Shown piece by piece: positions 1-7,987 of a stretch of 64,000 nucleotides of DNA (the stretch's first letter is position 1; each line of letters starts with the position of its first letter). A program made the translations under genes and the position numbers. Below the pieces are notes generated by a model. The model saw only the letters and a program-made list of their open reading frames with translations. It made no database searches and was not told the DNA's origin. Source of the stretch: Anaerolineae bacterium. Its GTDB lineage: Bacteria; Chloroflexota; Anaerolineae; Promineifilales; Promineifilaceae. Location of the stretch: positions 1 to 64,000 of the forward strand of contig JADLAX010000020.1 in assembly GCA_020848035.1 (NCBI GenBank), read 5' to 3'.

Positions 1-131
1 CAGAGGCGTGGCCGCTGCCCGGGGTGCAGGCGCTGGTGAAGTGGCTGCAATCGCCCGACGCGCCCAAAGCGATCCAAAATGTGGGCGGCTACGACGTGAC
101 GGAGACGGGAAACGTCGAGTGGGTAAATTGA
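1..131 (+). CDS. C-terminal end of a periplasmic-binding-protein-like domain (partial)
   Basis: The window opens inside an open frame that runs to a TGA at 129-131 and encodes about 42 residues. The visible end contains PGVQALVKWLQSP followed by GGYDVTETG. This resembles the C-terminus of the substrate-binding-like domain found attached to MoeA-type or HTH molybdate proteins (typical pattern PGxxALLxxLRSPEF...GGYDxSxTG). From the family this would be a Mo/W sensing or cofactor function, but only the last helix is present, so the assignment is tentative. The start lies upstream of the window. Confidence 0.5.
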   Translation, partial: EAWPLPGVQALVKWLQSPDAPKAIQNVGGYDVTETGNVEWVN

Positions 132-329
132 ACCACCCCCGCGGAACAGCTTCCCGCTTTTCAGATTGGGCCAATCTCAGCAGGTAAGCTTTAGAGGTTT
201 GTGAAATCTTAACTATACAGCTTCTCTGGCTGTGGCCGGCGTCTCGCCGTGCCACCCAACCGGCACGGTCAGGAGAGCAGCCCTTCGGGACTGAGATGCG
301 GCCGGAGCACGTGTATAGATACGCCAGAT
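132..329 (+). other. Intergenic region with palindrome and structured element
   Basis: This gap separates the convergent partial gene and the OsmC gene. It holds a perfect 15-bp palindrome-like hairpin at 163-177 (AGATTGG/CCAATCT). Related GATTGG-CCAATC motifs recur near 52937 and 54340 at gene ends, which suggests a terminator-type repeat. A folded element at 233-305 is listed separately. Confidence 0.5.
233..305 (+). ncRNA. Candidate three-way-junction RNA, class unknown
   Basis: On the plus strand the segment can fold into a closing stem of about 12 bp (233-245 with 293-304, one G-U pair and one bulge). It encloses a 7-bp hairpin (CCGTGCC 247-253 with GGCACGG 262-268) and a short hairpin capped by a UUCG tetraloop (282-289). 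The UUCG cap exists only on the plus strand, which favours that orientation. No plus-strand gene follows directly, so a riboswitch role is not obvious. It may be a terminator or an independent RNA. I could not match it to a known riboswitch consensus. Confidence 0.3.
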
Positions 330-752
330 CTAAATTTCTTCAATCCGATACGTGGTGGTGATCTTCGTTCCAGAACGGTGAAACATCTGGCTGGCGGAGC
401 AGTAAAGGGTTTCGGAAAGCTCAATGGCTCGCGCCACATTCTCTTCCTTGATCTGGCGACCGCGCACCACAAAGGTGATCGTGGCTTCGGTGTACACCTT
501 GGGATGCTGATCGGCCCGCAGGCCGGAAATCTCGACGTAAAATTCGTGTACATCCTGGCGCATCTTTTGCAGGATAGAGATGACGTCCATCGCTGTGCAG
601 CCCGCCACGCCCGCCAGCAAAAACTCCATCGGACTGCCGCCGTGAGGTCCAGCGTTGCTGTTTAATTCAAATTGGTAGCCCGAGCCCAACGTCCCATGAA
701 ATTGCAAATCGGTGCCGGACCAGACGACTTTGGCTGTTTTTTCGTTGCTCAT
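330..752 (-). CDS. OsmC/Ohr family protein
   Basis: This 140-aa protein has the size and layout of the OsmC family: an N-terminal beta-rich half, then the helix with GVAGCTAMDV (Cys52) and a second conserved Cys in LYCSAS (Cys118). In the family the two cysteines act as a thiol peroxidase pair that reduces organic hydroperoxides or handles reactive sulfur species. Only 2 nt separate its start from the stop of the upstream CsoR-like gene on the same strand, so the two are almost certainly co-transcribed. The regulator probably controls it, which suggests peroxide, metal or persulfide stress. Family membership is secure; the substrate is not known. Confidence 0.85.
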   Translation of the reverse strand: MSNEKTAKVVWSGTDLQFHGTLGSGYQFELNSNAGPHGGSPMEFLLAGVAGCTAMDVISILQKMRQDVHEFYVEISGLRADQHPKVYTEATITFVVRGRQIKEENVARAIELSETLYCSASQMFHRSGTKITTTYRIEEI

Positions 753-754
753 TG

Positions 755-1033
755 TTATTCCACCTTAGCTATCATGTTCATTAAATCATCAATCATTTCC
801 GTGCGCTCGGCTTCGCTGAGTGCTGGCCCTTGCAGCAGGCAGTCGCGGGCATAAGCGCGCATAAATTGCAGCCGGGCATTGTGAACGGCCGCTCGTACGG
901 CCGTTAACTGCTGCACAATCTCCTGGCACTCCCGATCCTCATCCAGCATCTTCTGCACCCCGCGCACCTGCCCTTCGATGCGATTGAGGCGAGTTTGCAG
1001 TTCTTTTTTTACGGCCGTATTTGGTACTTTCAT
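755..1033 (-). CDS. CsoR/CstR-type metal- or persulfide-sensing repressor
   Basis: This 92-aa protein has the all-helical CsoR fold signature (KKELQTRLNRIEGQVRGVQKML near the N-terminus). The family senses through a Cys, His, Cys set; here Cys36 and Cys65 are kept, but position 61, the usual copper-binding His of CsoR, is Tyr. Loss of that His with both Cys kept is the pattern of CstR-like persulfide sensors. I start it at the ATG at 1033 because an AGGAG Shine-Dalgarno lies about 6 nt upstream; a longer reading would encode a repeat-derived peptide. It directly precedes the OsmC gene. Confidence 0.85.
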   Translation of the reverse strand: MKVPNTAVKKELQTRLNRIEGQVRGVQKMLDEDRECQEIVQQLTAVRAAVHNARLQFMRAYARDCLLQGPALSEAERTEMIDDLMNMIAKVE

Positions 1034-1044
1034 TTTACGCTCCT

Positions 1045-1130
1045 GAAAAGCGGAACACAGAGCTACACAGAGGTGCCACAGAGTTTCACAGAGAGAAAAA
1101 TCTGCATAATCTGCGAAATCTGTGGCCAAT
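1045..1130. repeat. CACAGAG short-period repeat
   Basis: Imperfect copies of CACAGAG and AATCTGCG fill the region between the CsoR-like gene and the FmdB-like gene. The same family recurs at 3450-3541, 14500-14575 and 32795-32870. It lies 5' of the CsoR-like gene and 3' of the zinc-ribbon gene, so it could contribute a terminator-like fold. Confidence 0.6.
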
Positions 1131-1168
1131 TTTCTGGCAAGCGAACTGCTTGCCTAGCAGCCACCCGC

Positions 1169-1378
1169 TCAGGTGAACCGGCTGGTAGGCGGCGGGACAG
1201 AAACCGCCGGGGCTGCACTGCGGCCGCCCCCGCCCATTGCAAAGGCCGACGACAGGTGGCGACGCGTATCACCGCTGCCACAAGTGGGGCAAATTTGCGC
1301 GTCGCTGGATTCCGACATTTTGAGCTTCTTTTCAAACACCTGCCCACAGTCGCGGCAGGCAAAATCGTACATTGGCAT
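1169..1378 (-). CDS. FmdB-type zinc-ribbon protein
   Basis: This small protein of 69 aa begins MPMYDFACRDCG and carries two CxxC knuckles (Cys8/Cys11 and Cys30/Cys33), the pattern of the FmdB/CxxC putative regulatory family. The C-terminal third is a low-complexity Gly/Ser/Pro tail, usual for the family. A GGGAG motif about 8-9 nt upstream supports the start. The function of this family is poorly understood; it was first described near formamidase genes. It is followed on the same strand by the CsoR-like/OsmC pair, but a repeat block lies between, so co-transcription is uncertain. Confidence 0.8.
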   Translation of the reverse strand: MPMYDFACRDCGQVFEKKLKMSESSDAQICPTCGSGDTRRHLSSAFAMGGGGRSAAPAVSVPPPTSRFT

Positions 1379-1454
1379 CGTGAATCAACTCCCTTTTGTA
1401 TACTGTGGGGGAGTATAGTATTGAGGAGAATTTTTGTCAATCTGGCGTTCTTTT

Positions 1455-1529
1455 TTTGAAGGAGATTGGAGATTAGAGATTGGAGATCGGAAATTAGAGA
1501 TTAACCAATCTCCAATCTCCGATCTCCAT
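1455..1529. repeat. GGAGATT heptanucleotide repeat with inverted arms
   Basis: Runs of GGAGATTGGAGATTAGAGATT are followed by the complementary AATCTCCAATCTCC, so the block can fold into a long hairpin. It sits between the end of the GT2 gene and the start of the FmdB-like gene. The same family occurs at 2434-2465 and 20083-20152. Confidence 0.75.
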
Positions 1530-1538
1530 TCCCCACCT

Positions 1539-2471
1539 TCAGGTGAGTTGATGTTTGAGGATGCGGAACCAGCCGCGGATTTGGATGCCCGCCAGGACAA
1601 CGGCCGTTACCAGCCACGGATACTGCTGCCGGTAAAACTTGCCGTAAAAAATCTTCATCGCCCGGACCGACTCTTTGGCCACCTTGATGCGCGTTTCGCG
1701 CGGCGGTTTGGCAATCCTGGCCGACTCTTTGCGCAGGCCAGAGCTGGCCCCTTTGTAATGCAGCACTTCCACGTGCGGGTAGTAGATAATCTGGTAACCC
1801 GCCTGCCGGATGCGGTAGCAAAAATCGATGTCTTCGCCGTAGAAAAAGTAGGTCTCGTCCCAGCCGCCCAGCTCGCGGCACAGGGCCATCGGCATGAGCA
1901 TGTACGACCCGGCAATGACGTCCACTGGATGCGTCTGGGTCATGTCGGCGTAGCTCTGGAAGTAGCCGTTGAAGCGCGGATCGTGGGGAAAGAGTTTGCT
2001 GAGACCCGAAAAGTGGCAGATGGCGTTCCACGGTGTGGGGAAGCCGCGATGGTTGTCCGGGTCACGCTGGCCCGTGGGGTAGATAAGGCGCACCGTCAGC
2101 GCACCGACCTCGGGATGCTGGTCCAGGTAGGTCAGCGGCTTTACCAGCGCATCTGGCTCCAGGCGCGTGTCGGAGTTGAGGAAGAGGACGGTACGGCCGT
2201 TCGCCACCGCCACCCCCAAATTATTCGCCGCCGAAAACCCGCGGTTTACCTCGCTGGCCACCAGCCGCACGGTGGGGTACTTCTCGCGCACCAGCGCCTG
2301 GCTGCCATCGCTAGACGCATTGTCCACCACGATAATCTCCATCCCCCCAGGCGGAACTTCCGCCGCCAAAAGAGATACTAAACAGTCGTCCAGCAGCTGC
2401 CGCGTGTTGTAATTCACAATGACGATAGATAAAGCGAGATTGGAGATTGGGGATTGGGGATTGGGCATCAT
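1539..2471 (-). CDS. Family 2 glycosyltransferase (rhamnosyltransferase-like)
   Basis: The product of about 310 aa has a GT-A fold N-terminus (SIVIVNYNTRQLL) and the VVDNASSDGS motif. An LNSDTRL DxD-type metal/nucleotide motif follows, then GEDIDFCYRIRQAG, the conserved ED motif of WcaA/rhamnosyltransferase-type GT2 enzymes. It probably transfers a sugar in cell-surface polysaccharide or O-antigen-like synthesis in the cytoplasm. The C-terminus has a basic amphipathic stretch that may touch the membrane. The first residues after Met (PNPQSPISNL) are encoded by the AATCTCC repeat, so the start is uncertain: ATG at 2471 or 2468, or a TTG at 2483, with no clear Shine-Dalgarno. Confidence 0.85.
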   Translation of the reverse strand: MMPNPQSPISNLALSIVIVNYNTRQLLDDCLVSLLAAEVPPGGMEIIVVDNASSDGSQALVREKYPTVRLVASEVNRGFSAANNLGVAVANGRTVLFLNSDTRLEPDALVKPLTYLDQHPEVGALTVRLIYPTGQRDPDNHRGFPTPWNAICHFSGLSKLFPHDPRFNGYFQSYADMTQTHPVDVIAGSYMLMPMALCRELGGWDETYFFYGEDIDFCYRIRQAGYQIIYYPHVEVLHYKGASSGLRKESARIAKPPRETRIKVAKESVRAMKIFYGKFYRQQYPWLVTAVVLAGIQIRGWFRILKHQLT

Positions 2472-2520
2472 GGCAGAAGGCAATTACCAATTACTTTTTG
2501 TAATTCGTAATTGGTAATTG
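2434..2520. repeat. GGAGATT repeat joined to a GTAATTG hairpin
   Basis: Copies of GATTGGAGATTGGGGATTGGGG overlap the GT2 start. Next to them, CAATTACCAATTAC (2481-2494) and GTAATTGGTAATTG (2507-2520) form perfect 14-bp arms around a 12-nt loop. The hairpin lies just after the stop of the upstream ATPase gene (transcription runs leftward), so it may terminate that transcript. Confidence 0.7.
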
Positions 2521-2525
2521 GGTAA

Positions 2526-3338
2526 TTACAGGTGTCGCAAATACTGCTCCGGGTTGTTTAAAAATGAGCGGGTGATGGTGACGTGCTCCAGCGTTTCGTA
2601 ATCGACCGCCTGGGCTGGCGTGTAGTCGAAGCTGAGCAGGGTTGCCTCAGGAAAGGCCATGAGGATGGGTGAGTGAGTGGCGACGATAAATTGGCAGTTT
2701 TGCGCCACCATCTCTTTCATCATGGAGAGCAGCGTTAGCTGGCGCATGGGCGAGAGCGGCGTTTCCGGCTCGTCGAGCAGGTAGAGGCTGTTGGGCTGGA
2801 AGCGCGATTGGAACAGCTCCAAAAAGCTTTCGCCGTGTGAGTAGGTGCTGAGATGACGGCCGTATCGTGAGCGCAGCGCATTCAGTTCGGTCATATACGG
2901 CATCTTGGCCAGCCCCTTCGCCTTCTCCGAGCGGCCAATGTACGTTTTGTCCACCTGCCGAATTTCGGCCAGCAGCTCCGCTTCCATCTGGCTGAGCCGC
3001 TTGATGTAGCCAAAAAAGTCCTCAGCGCGCAAAAAGAAGCCGCTGCGCGTTTTGATCGACCAGACCAGCCGCAGCCGGTCGGCCAGGTGGCGCACCGGGG
3101 CCAACGTCGCGTCCTGGGTAATGTCCTCACTGCCGACGGTGTAGGCGGAAACGGCCGTAGCCAGCGCCTCGATCAACGTGGACTTCCCCGAGCCATTTTC
3201 CCCCACCAAAAAAGTCACCGGGCTGGTCAGCTCAATGCCATCTTCCTGCTGCAAAGCGGGAATGTTGAAGGGGTATTGCTGCCGCTCGGTTTCATCCAGG
3301 GAATCCAAATTCAGGCGAATCGTGCGCAAATGTAGCAT
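2526..3338 (-). CDS. AAA-type predicted ATPase (COG3910-like)
   Basis: The 270-aa protein has a Walker A motif (GENGSGKST), a signature-like segment (YSHGESFLELF) and a Walker B (SLYLLDEPETPL), then the THSPILMAFP switch. This matches the single-domain ABC/AAA ATPases of the COG3910 type, whose role is unknown but which are often linked to DNA or defence functions. I start at the ATG at 3338 (MLHLRTIRLNLDSL), where family similarity begins; 23 further residues are open upstream. It is a single gene bounded by repeat blocks. No partner nuclease is adjacent. Confidence 0.8.
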   Translation of the reverse strand: MLHLRTIRLNLDSLDETERQQYPFNIPALQQEDGIELTSPVTFLVGENGSGKSTLIEALATAVSAYTVGSEDITQDATLAPVRHLADRLRLVWSIKTRSGFFLRAEDFFGYIKRLSQMEAELLAEIRQVDKTYIGRSEKAKGLAKMPYMTELNALRSRYGRHLSTYSHGESFLELFQSRFQPNSLYLLDEPETPLSPMRQLTLLSMMKEMVAQNCQFIVATHSPILMAFPEATLLSFDYTPAQAVDYETLEHVTITRSFLNNPEQYLRHL

Positions 3339-3449
3339 GGGCGTATTGTCCCACAAATGCTCTGTGCTATCCAATTCGGATCGTTTGGCAGGGAAAAAAC
3401 GAAACACAAATGAGACGAATAGACTTGTTCCTCAATAAAATTTAGGAAG

Positions 3450-3628
3450 AAATGGGACACAGATAAACACAGATTTTCACAGATAAGAACAAAAATCTGC
3501 GTTTATCTGTGTGAATCTGTGTCCTAAATTCTTCATCTCTTTATTCAGGAACAGCTCTAATAAACGAATGAAACGAATCATTACAAAAATTCGTCTCATT
3601 CGTCCATTCGTGCGATTCGTGTTTTCTC
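3450..3628. repeat. CACAGAT and ATTCGT inverted-repeat blocks
   Basis: The gap between glpC and the ATPase gene holds two folded repeat families. At 3450-3541, GGACACAGATAAACACAG and its complement form a hairpin with arms of about 30 nt. At 3563-3628, copies of ATTCGT and its complement alternate. No coding signal is visible, and transcription terminator or mRNA-end functions are plausible. Confidence 0.65.
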
Positions 3629-3630
3629 TT

Positions 3631-4938
3631 CTAACTCAAGGGGAGCAGCACTTTGGCCAGTTCGCCTTCAGGCGGGTAGCCGTAGGCAAAGGAGAGCAGC
3701 TCGATGGGATGCACGGACGCCTGCCCGGTGGCGGCAGTGATTTGCCAGCGGCACGTTTCGCTGTCGCACACGTTGATTGGCCCGTTGACCTCGTGGATGA
3801 AGTCGAACAACGGCCGTCCCACATCCATGGCAATCTGGTACTTTTCTTCTTTGTAGCCGTACGTCCCGGCCACACCACAGCACCACGCCTGGCTTTCCAC
3901 AACTTCCAGCCCCGGAATCAGCTCCATGATCTCCACGCTGGGGTGGCCAATGCGGTGAGCCTTAAACTGGCAGGGCATGTGGTACGCCAATCGCAGCGGA
4001 ATCGGCCGCAGCCCATCCGTTTTGAGCTCACCCGCGTCGTACAACATCGTCAAAAATTCGTCGATGTCGTAGGTGTTGGCCGCCAGCAGCCGGGCATCTT
4101 CCGTGAAGTAATCGAGCAGTTCCGGTGCTTCTTCTTTCAGCGTGAGGGTGCAGCTGGTCGAGGTACCAACAATGACATACCCCTGCTTCACATACCCCAC
4201 CAGCTTCTCGATGTTGCTGCCGTGGTAAGCTCGTGCCGCGTCAAACTCCCCATTGGAGAGCAGCGGCAGGCCGCAGCAGTTTTGCTCGGGCACCAGCACT
4301 TCAAACCCGTTGGCCTCCAGCACCTGAACGGCCGCTTTGCCCACCCGTGGCTCAAAATATTCCGTCGAACAGCCGCGGAAGTAGACGATCTTGCGCGTGG
4401 CGTTGGCCGGGGCCGAGCGCTTTTTCAGCCAGTTGCTAAACCGTTCCCGCGAAAACACGGGCATCGGTGCTTTGGTGGCAAAGCCAAACAGCCTGTTGGC
4501 AAAAAAACGGCCGATTCCCCCATGCAGCAAAAAGTTAGCCAGAGGGGCCACCGGCTGGCCAAATTTGCCTAACAGCTCTGGCCGGGCAATCAAATTGTTG
4601 CGCAGCTTGTTGCGCCCCGACTGTTTGCCTTCTTCGACAATGTGGTTGCGAGCCCGCGCGTTGATTTCGGCAATCTTCACACCCGTCGGACAGGCCAGGT
4701 TACAGGCCCGGCAGCCGCTGCAATAATCCACCGAATAATCCGGCGTAGGCTGTTTGGGCTGGCGGAAGCGCCCCGCCTGCGGTGCCTCGTATTTGGGACC
4801 AGGGAACAGGTCGGTAACGGCCGTTACCGGGCAGGTTGTCACGCAAATGTTGCACTTAATGCAGTGGTCCAGCGTCAGCTCCACCGGTTCTGCCTTCTCA
4901 AACTCAACTGATGTATTTGCTTCCCAAACGTTCCGCAT
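3631..4938 (-). CDS. glpC: Anaerobic glycerol-3-phosphate dehydrogenase subunit C
   Basis: GlpC is the membrane-linked iron-sulfur subunit that passes electrons from GlpAB to the quinone pool. The 435-aa protein shows two ferredoxin-type clusters near the N-terminus (CIKCNICVTTCPV and CSGCRACNLACPTG). Downstream come two CCG-type domains (FRGCSTEYF...NCCGLPLLSNGE and YHMPCQFKAH...AWCCGVAGTYG) as in GlpC and heterodisulfide reductase subunit B-like proteins. It is the last gene of glpA-glpB-glpC on the minus strand, separated from glpB by a 155-nt repeat-bearing gap. Confidence 0.93.
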   Translation of the reverse strand: MRNVWEANTSVEFEKAEPVELTLDHCIKCNICVTTCPVTAVTDLFPGPKYEAPQAGRFRQPKQPTPDYSVDYCSGCRACNLACPTGVKIAEINARARNHIVEEGKQSGRNKLRNNLIARPELLGKFGQPVAPLANFLLHGGIGRFFANRLFGFATKAPMPVFSRERFSNWLKKRSAPANATRKIVYFRGCSTEYFEPRVGKAAVQVLEANGFEVLVPEQNCCGLPLLSNGEFDAARAYHGSNIEKLVGYVKQGYVIVGTSTSCTLTLKEEAPELLDYFTEDARLLAANTYDIDEFLTMLYDAGELKTDGLRPIPLRLAYHMPCQFKAHRIGHPSVEIMELIPGLEVVESQAWCCGVAGTYGYKEEKYQIAMDVGRPLFDFIHEVNGPINVCDSETCRWQITAATGQASVHPIELLSFAYGYPPEGELAKVLLPLS

Positions 4939-5011
4939 AGTTAAACCCCGTTTTAGCCACAGAGATCACAGAGAAAAAAAGAGAAATCTGTAAGCACAAT
5001 TTGTGTATTTT

Positions 5012-5093
5012 TACCCTCACCCCAGCCCTCTCCCTGTGAGGGAGAGGGAGCAAGTTCCCTCCCCCTCGTAGGGGGAGGGCCAGGGAGGGGGTC
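5012..5093. repeat. CCCTCNCC G-rich/C-rich inverted repeat
   Basis: The segment CCCTCACCCCAGCCCTCTCCCTGTGAGGGAGAGGG and the following CTCCCCCTCGTAGGGGGAGGG contain nested inverted repeats. Similar blocks occur at 30188-30271 and 52955-53010. This one lies inside the glp operon between glpB and glpC, so it may affect the relative level of glpC mRNA. Confidence 0.7.
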
Positions 5094-6359
5094 CTACGCT
5101 GCCAGCAAATTCGCCACGGCAAACCCCGTCGCCAGGGCCACACCTTCAAATGAGCGTTCGCGAATCACTTCGCCGTGGCTGAGGGCAGTACCGGCGGCGT
5201 ACACGTTTTGGTACACCGGCTGGCTGCCACCGTTGAGCGGCTGGAACTGCTGATTCACCTTCAACCCCGCCTGGTAGATGGGATGCCCCTTGGGGTCCAT
5301 AAAATCTTGTTCAAACCAGTCCAGGCGGCTTTCTGGCAGGGACACGGGCAGGTCAAACACCACTTCCCGCGCCTGGCCCTGGTGATTGGTGACGATGCCG
5401 CCGCCCAAAATGCCGCCCGTGGCCACCACGTACCGGTTGAAACGATGGGGTTTGTGGCGTGCGGCGGCTTCGGTGAAAACGGCCGTTACCCGCTCCCCGT
5501 CACGTTCAATGCCCACCCCTTCCAACCCGTGATAAACCCGGCCACCCGCCCGCTCAATCGCCTGCACCAAAATCGTGTGCAGCCGCATCCCCGGCAGCGA
5601 TGGCGGCAGGCCCGGAATCTCAAACACGTCAACCCCCAGCCGCGCTTCCAGATCCTTTTTGATGTCCAGCGACGGCCGTCGGCCCAAATAGGCAGGCAGA
5701 CCCACGCGCCGGGCCGGGCCTAAGTGCGGCTGAATGCGCCGCACCAGGTCGGCCCGCAGCCCGTCATCCTCCAGCAAGCTGGCGATGATGGTGGGCGTGG
5801 TAAAGTTGCGCTGCGCCAGCTGGGGCAAATCTACCGTCACGTGGGCGGCGTCTACACCCTGCTTCACCAAATTTTCGGCGATGATGTTGGGGTAAAAATC
5901 CACCATCTGTTTAATGCCCACAATCAGCATCGGGTCGCTGCGGCGCAAATCACCAGCAATCATCGTTTCTGGGGCCAGGCAGGTGGGCCGAAACGTGCCC
6001 ACGGCCGAAGGCAGCAGCCAGTTTTTGTCCAGCGACCCGTGCAGCGGAAAACCTGCCGCGGCACACAGCGCCTGAAAAGCATTCAGCGCCGCCTCCACCC
6101 CAGAGACGCCCACCAGGGCATAAGGATGCTCCGGCTGGTCGGCAATCAGTTTAGCCAGCGTCACGCCGGGGGAGGCCACCGGTTCCGGGTCGTCCACCGG
6201 GTAGTAGCCCAGCACGTCGATGCAGCCGCTGTGCCAGTGGGTTGCACCCCACCCTTTGCTGACCAATCGCACCTTTTTTCCCTGGCTGGCGAGCTGCCAA
6301 ACGGCCGTTAACCCCGCCAACCCCGCACCAACGACTAAAACGTCATTTTGTGTACTCAT
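5094..6359 (-). CDS. glpB: Anaerobic glycerol-3-phosphate dehydrogenase subunit B
   Basis: This 421-aa flavoprotein has an N-terminal dinucleotide-binding fold (DVLVVGAGLAGLTAVWQLA) and the GlpB features SKGWGATHWHSGCIDVLGYYP and IGVxxx-type C-terminal GVALATGFAVANLLAA. In the heterotrimer it pairs with GlpA for oxidation of glycerol-3-phosphate to dihydroxyacetone phosphate on the cytoplasmic side of the membrane. The start ATG overlaps the glpA stop by 4 nt (6356-6359), a sign of translational coupling. The length is typical. Confidence 0.92.
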   Translation of the reverse strand: MSTQNDVLVVGAGLAGLTAVWQLASQGKKVRLVSKGWGATHWHSGCIDVLGYYPVDDPEPVASPGVTLAKLIADQPEHPYALVGVSGVEAALNAFQALCAAAGFPLHGSLDKNWLLPSAVGTFRPTCLAPETMIAGDLRRSDPMLIVGIKQMVDFYPNIIAENLVKQGVDAAHVTVDLPQLAQRNFTTPTIIASLLEDDGLRADLVRRIQPHLGPARRVGLPAYLGRRPSLDIKKDLEARLGVDVFEIPGLPPSLPGMRLHTILVQAIERAGGRVYHGLEGVGIERDGERVTAVFTEAAARHKPHRFNRYVVATGGILGGGIVTNHQGQAREVVFDLPVSLPESRLDWFEQDFMDPKGHPIYQAGLKVNQQFQPLNGGSQPVYQNVYAAGTALSHGEVIRERSFEGVALATGFAVANLLAA

Positions 6360-7987
6360 ATCACTGCATCCGGGTTTTGCTCAATGGTGCCTTTTTCATA
6401 CATCGCCGGGCCCAAGCGAGACGCTTTCTCGCCGGGCAAATGGTCCGCATTGAGCACTGAGAGATAAATTAGTTCATCCAATCGTTCTTGCTTAAGCTGC
6501 GCCCCCCACAAAATAGGCAGCAGCCCCTTCCACCGCTCCTGCAAAAAGTCGCGCAGGGCCACGTTGGCCTTTTCGATGGGCAGCTTGTGCAGCTGGTGCC
6601 AGATGCCAATGGTGCGCAGGGTGCAGAAGCCACCCTGGCACGGCCCCATGCCCATGCGCACATCGCGGCGAATGTCGTCGAGGGTTTTGGCCTCCCCCTC
6701 GTTGATGGCACGTTCGATGTCGCTGCGTGACGCCAGCTCGCATTCGCACACCAGGCTGCCAAAGGATTGGTTGGCCTCGGTGCGGGCCAGGCGCGCGCCC
6801 AGCGTGTGGTAATGGGTGTTGTGGCCGGGCTCAAACGGATGGGGCAGCACTTCCTCGTGGGTGCGGCAGGCGCGCTGGGTGTTCAGCTTTTCGCAGACGC
6901 GATCGGCCGTCACCTGGGCCATCTGGCGGTAGGTGGTCCACTTGCCGCCGGTGATGGTGATAAACCCTTGCAGGCCATCCCGTTTTTCATGATCCAGCAG
7001 AGTGTAGGCGCGGGTCACGTCGCGGGTGTCGGCCACTTTGGTTTCCTGGTACAACGGCCGTACCCCCGCCCACGCCCGCAAAATCCGCATCTCGGAGAAG
7101 CCAGGCACCAGCTTGTCTGCTTCTTGCAGCATCAGCTGCACTTCCCACGGCTCGATAGCAAAATGCTCGGGGTCGGGCACCGCTTCATCCGTGGTGCCAA
7201 TGACCGAAACGGTATGAATCGGCACGATGATGTCGCCATCAGCGGGCATCTTACAGCGGTTCACCACCGTGTTGATGATGCGGTAACTCAAGGCAACCAT
7301 CGTGCCCTTGCCCGCCCGCACGTTCACCTCCACGCCGCCCGTGTGGGCAATTTTGCCCGCCCACGCACCCGACGCATTGACCACCATATCGGCCAAAATG
7401 GTGACATCTTCATCCGCCACCAAATCGTGGCAAATGGCCCCGGTAATGCGGTCACCTTCGCGGATGAGCGTTTTCAGCTCGTGGTAGGTGAGGATTTGCG
7501 CGCCGTACTGCCGCGCCCCTTCAGCCACCACCTGTGTCGCCAAAAACGAGTCCGCCGAGCCATCCGGCACGCGGAAGCAGCGGCTGATGTTGGGATTCAG
7601 ATGTGGCTCTTCGCGCAGCATTTGGGCTACGGAAATTTCCTCGCAAGGTACGCCAGTATCGCGGCAGCCCTGCATAAATTTGTCGCCAAAAGCGGGGTCA
7701 TCCCAGGGGGTACAGACAAAAAAGCCGCTCGTGTCTTCCAGACAGTGCGGCATAATTTTGCGGAGGATAATATTTTCTTCGATACATTCAGTCGCCGCTT
7801 TGGGGTCTTTCACCACATAACGGCCACCGCTGTGCAGCAGGCCATGGTAGCGGCCGGTGGTGCCGTGGGTGAGGTCCCGTTTTTCGACCAGAATAGTCTT
7901 GAACCCACGCTGTGCCAGATCATAAACGACACCGGTCCCCGTGGCCCCGCCACCGATAACCAGAACTTCTGTTTCTATTTTGCGCAT
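6356..7987 (-). CDS. glpA: Anaerobic glycerol-3-phosphate dehydrogenase subunit A
   Basis: GlpA is the FAD-containing catalytic subunit. The 543-aa protein starts with the FAD-binding motif VLVIGGGATGTGVVYDLA (Gly-rich loop at residues 12-19) and has the DAO-type core. It ends with a BFD-like [2Fe-2S] domain in which CECE...GMGPCQGGFC supplies the cluster cysteines. It is the first gene of glpABC on the minus strand. A GGAAGAG Shine-Dalgarno lies about 9 nt before the ATG. Together the operon feeds glycerol or glycerophospholipid breakdown products into respiration. Confidence 0.94.
   Translation of the reverse strand: MRKIETEVLVIGGGATGTGVVYDLAQRGFKTILVEKRDLTHGTTGRYHGLLHSGGRYVVKDPKAATECIEENIILRKIMPHCLEDTSGFFVCTPWDDPAFGDKFMQGCRDTGVPCEEISVAQMLREEPHLNPNISRCFRVPDGSADSFLATQVVAEGARQYGAQILTYHELKTLIREGDRITGAICHDLVADEDVTILADMVVNASGAWAGKIAHTGGVEVNVRAGKGTMVALSYRIINTVVNRCKMPADGDIIVPIHTVSVIGTTDEAVPDPEHFAIEPWEVQLMLQEADKLVPGFSEMRILRAWAGVRPLYQETKVADTRDVTRAYTLLDHEKRDGLQGFITITGGKWTTYRQMAQVTADRVCEKLNTQRACRTHEEVLPHPFEPGHNTHYHTLGARLARTEANQSFGSLVCECELASRSDIERAINEGEAKTLDDIRRDVRMGMGPCQGGFCTLRTIGIWHQLHKLPIEKANVALRDFLQERWKGLLPILWGAQLKQERLDELIYLSVLNADHLPGEKASRLGPAMYEKGTIEQNPDAVI

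Noticed and set aside
249..665. 138-codon plus-strand frame over the OsmC gene
   Set aside because: It is the antisense of a well-conserved OsmC protein and has no family features.
1434..2381. 315-codon plus-strand frame over the GT2 gene
   Set aside because: Shadow of the GT2 gene; the minus-strand protein has all GT2 motifs.
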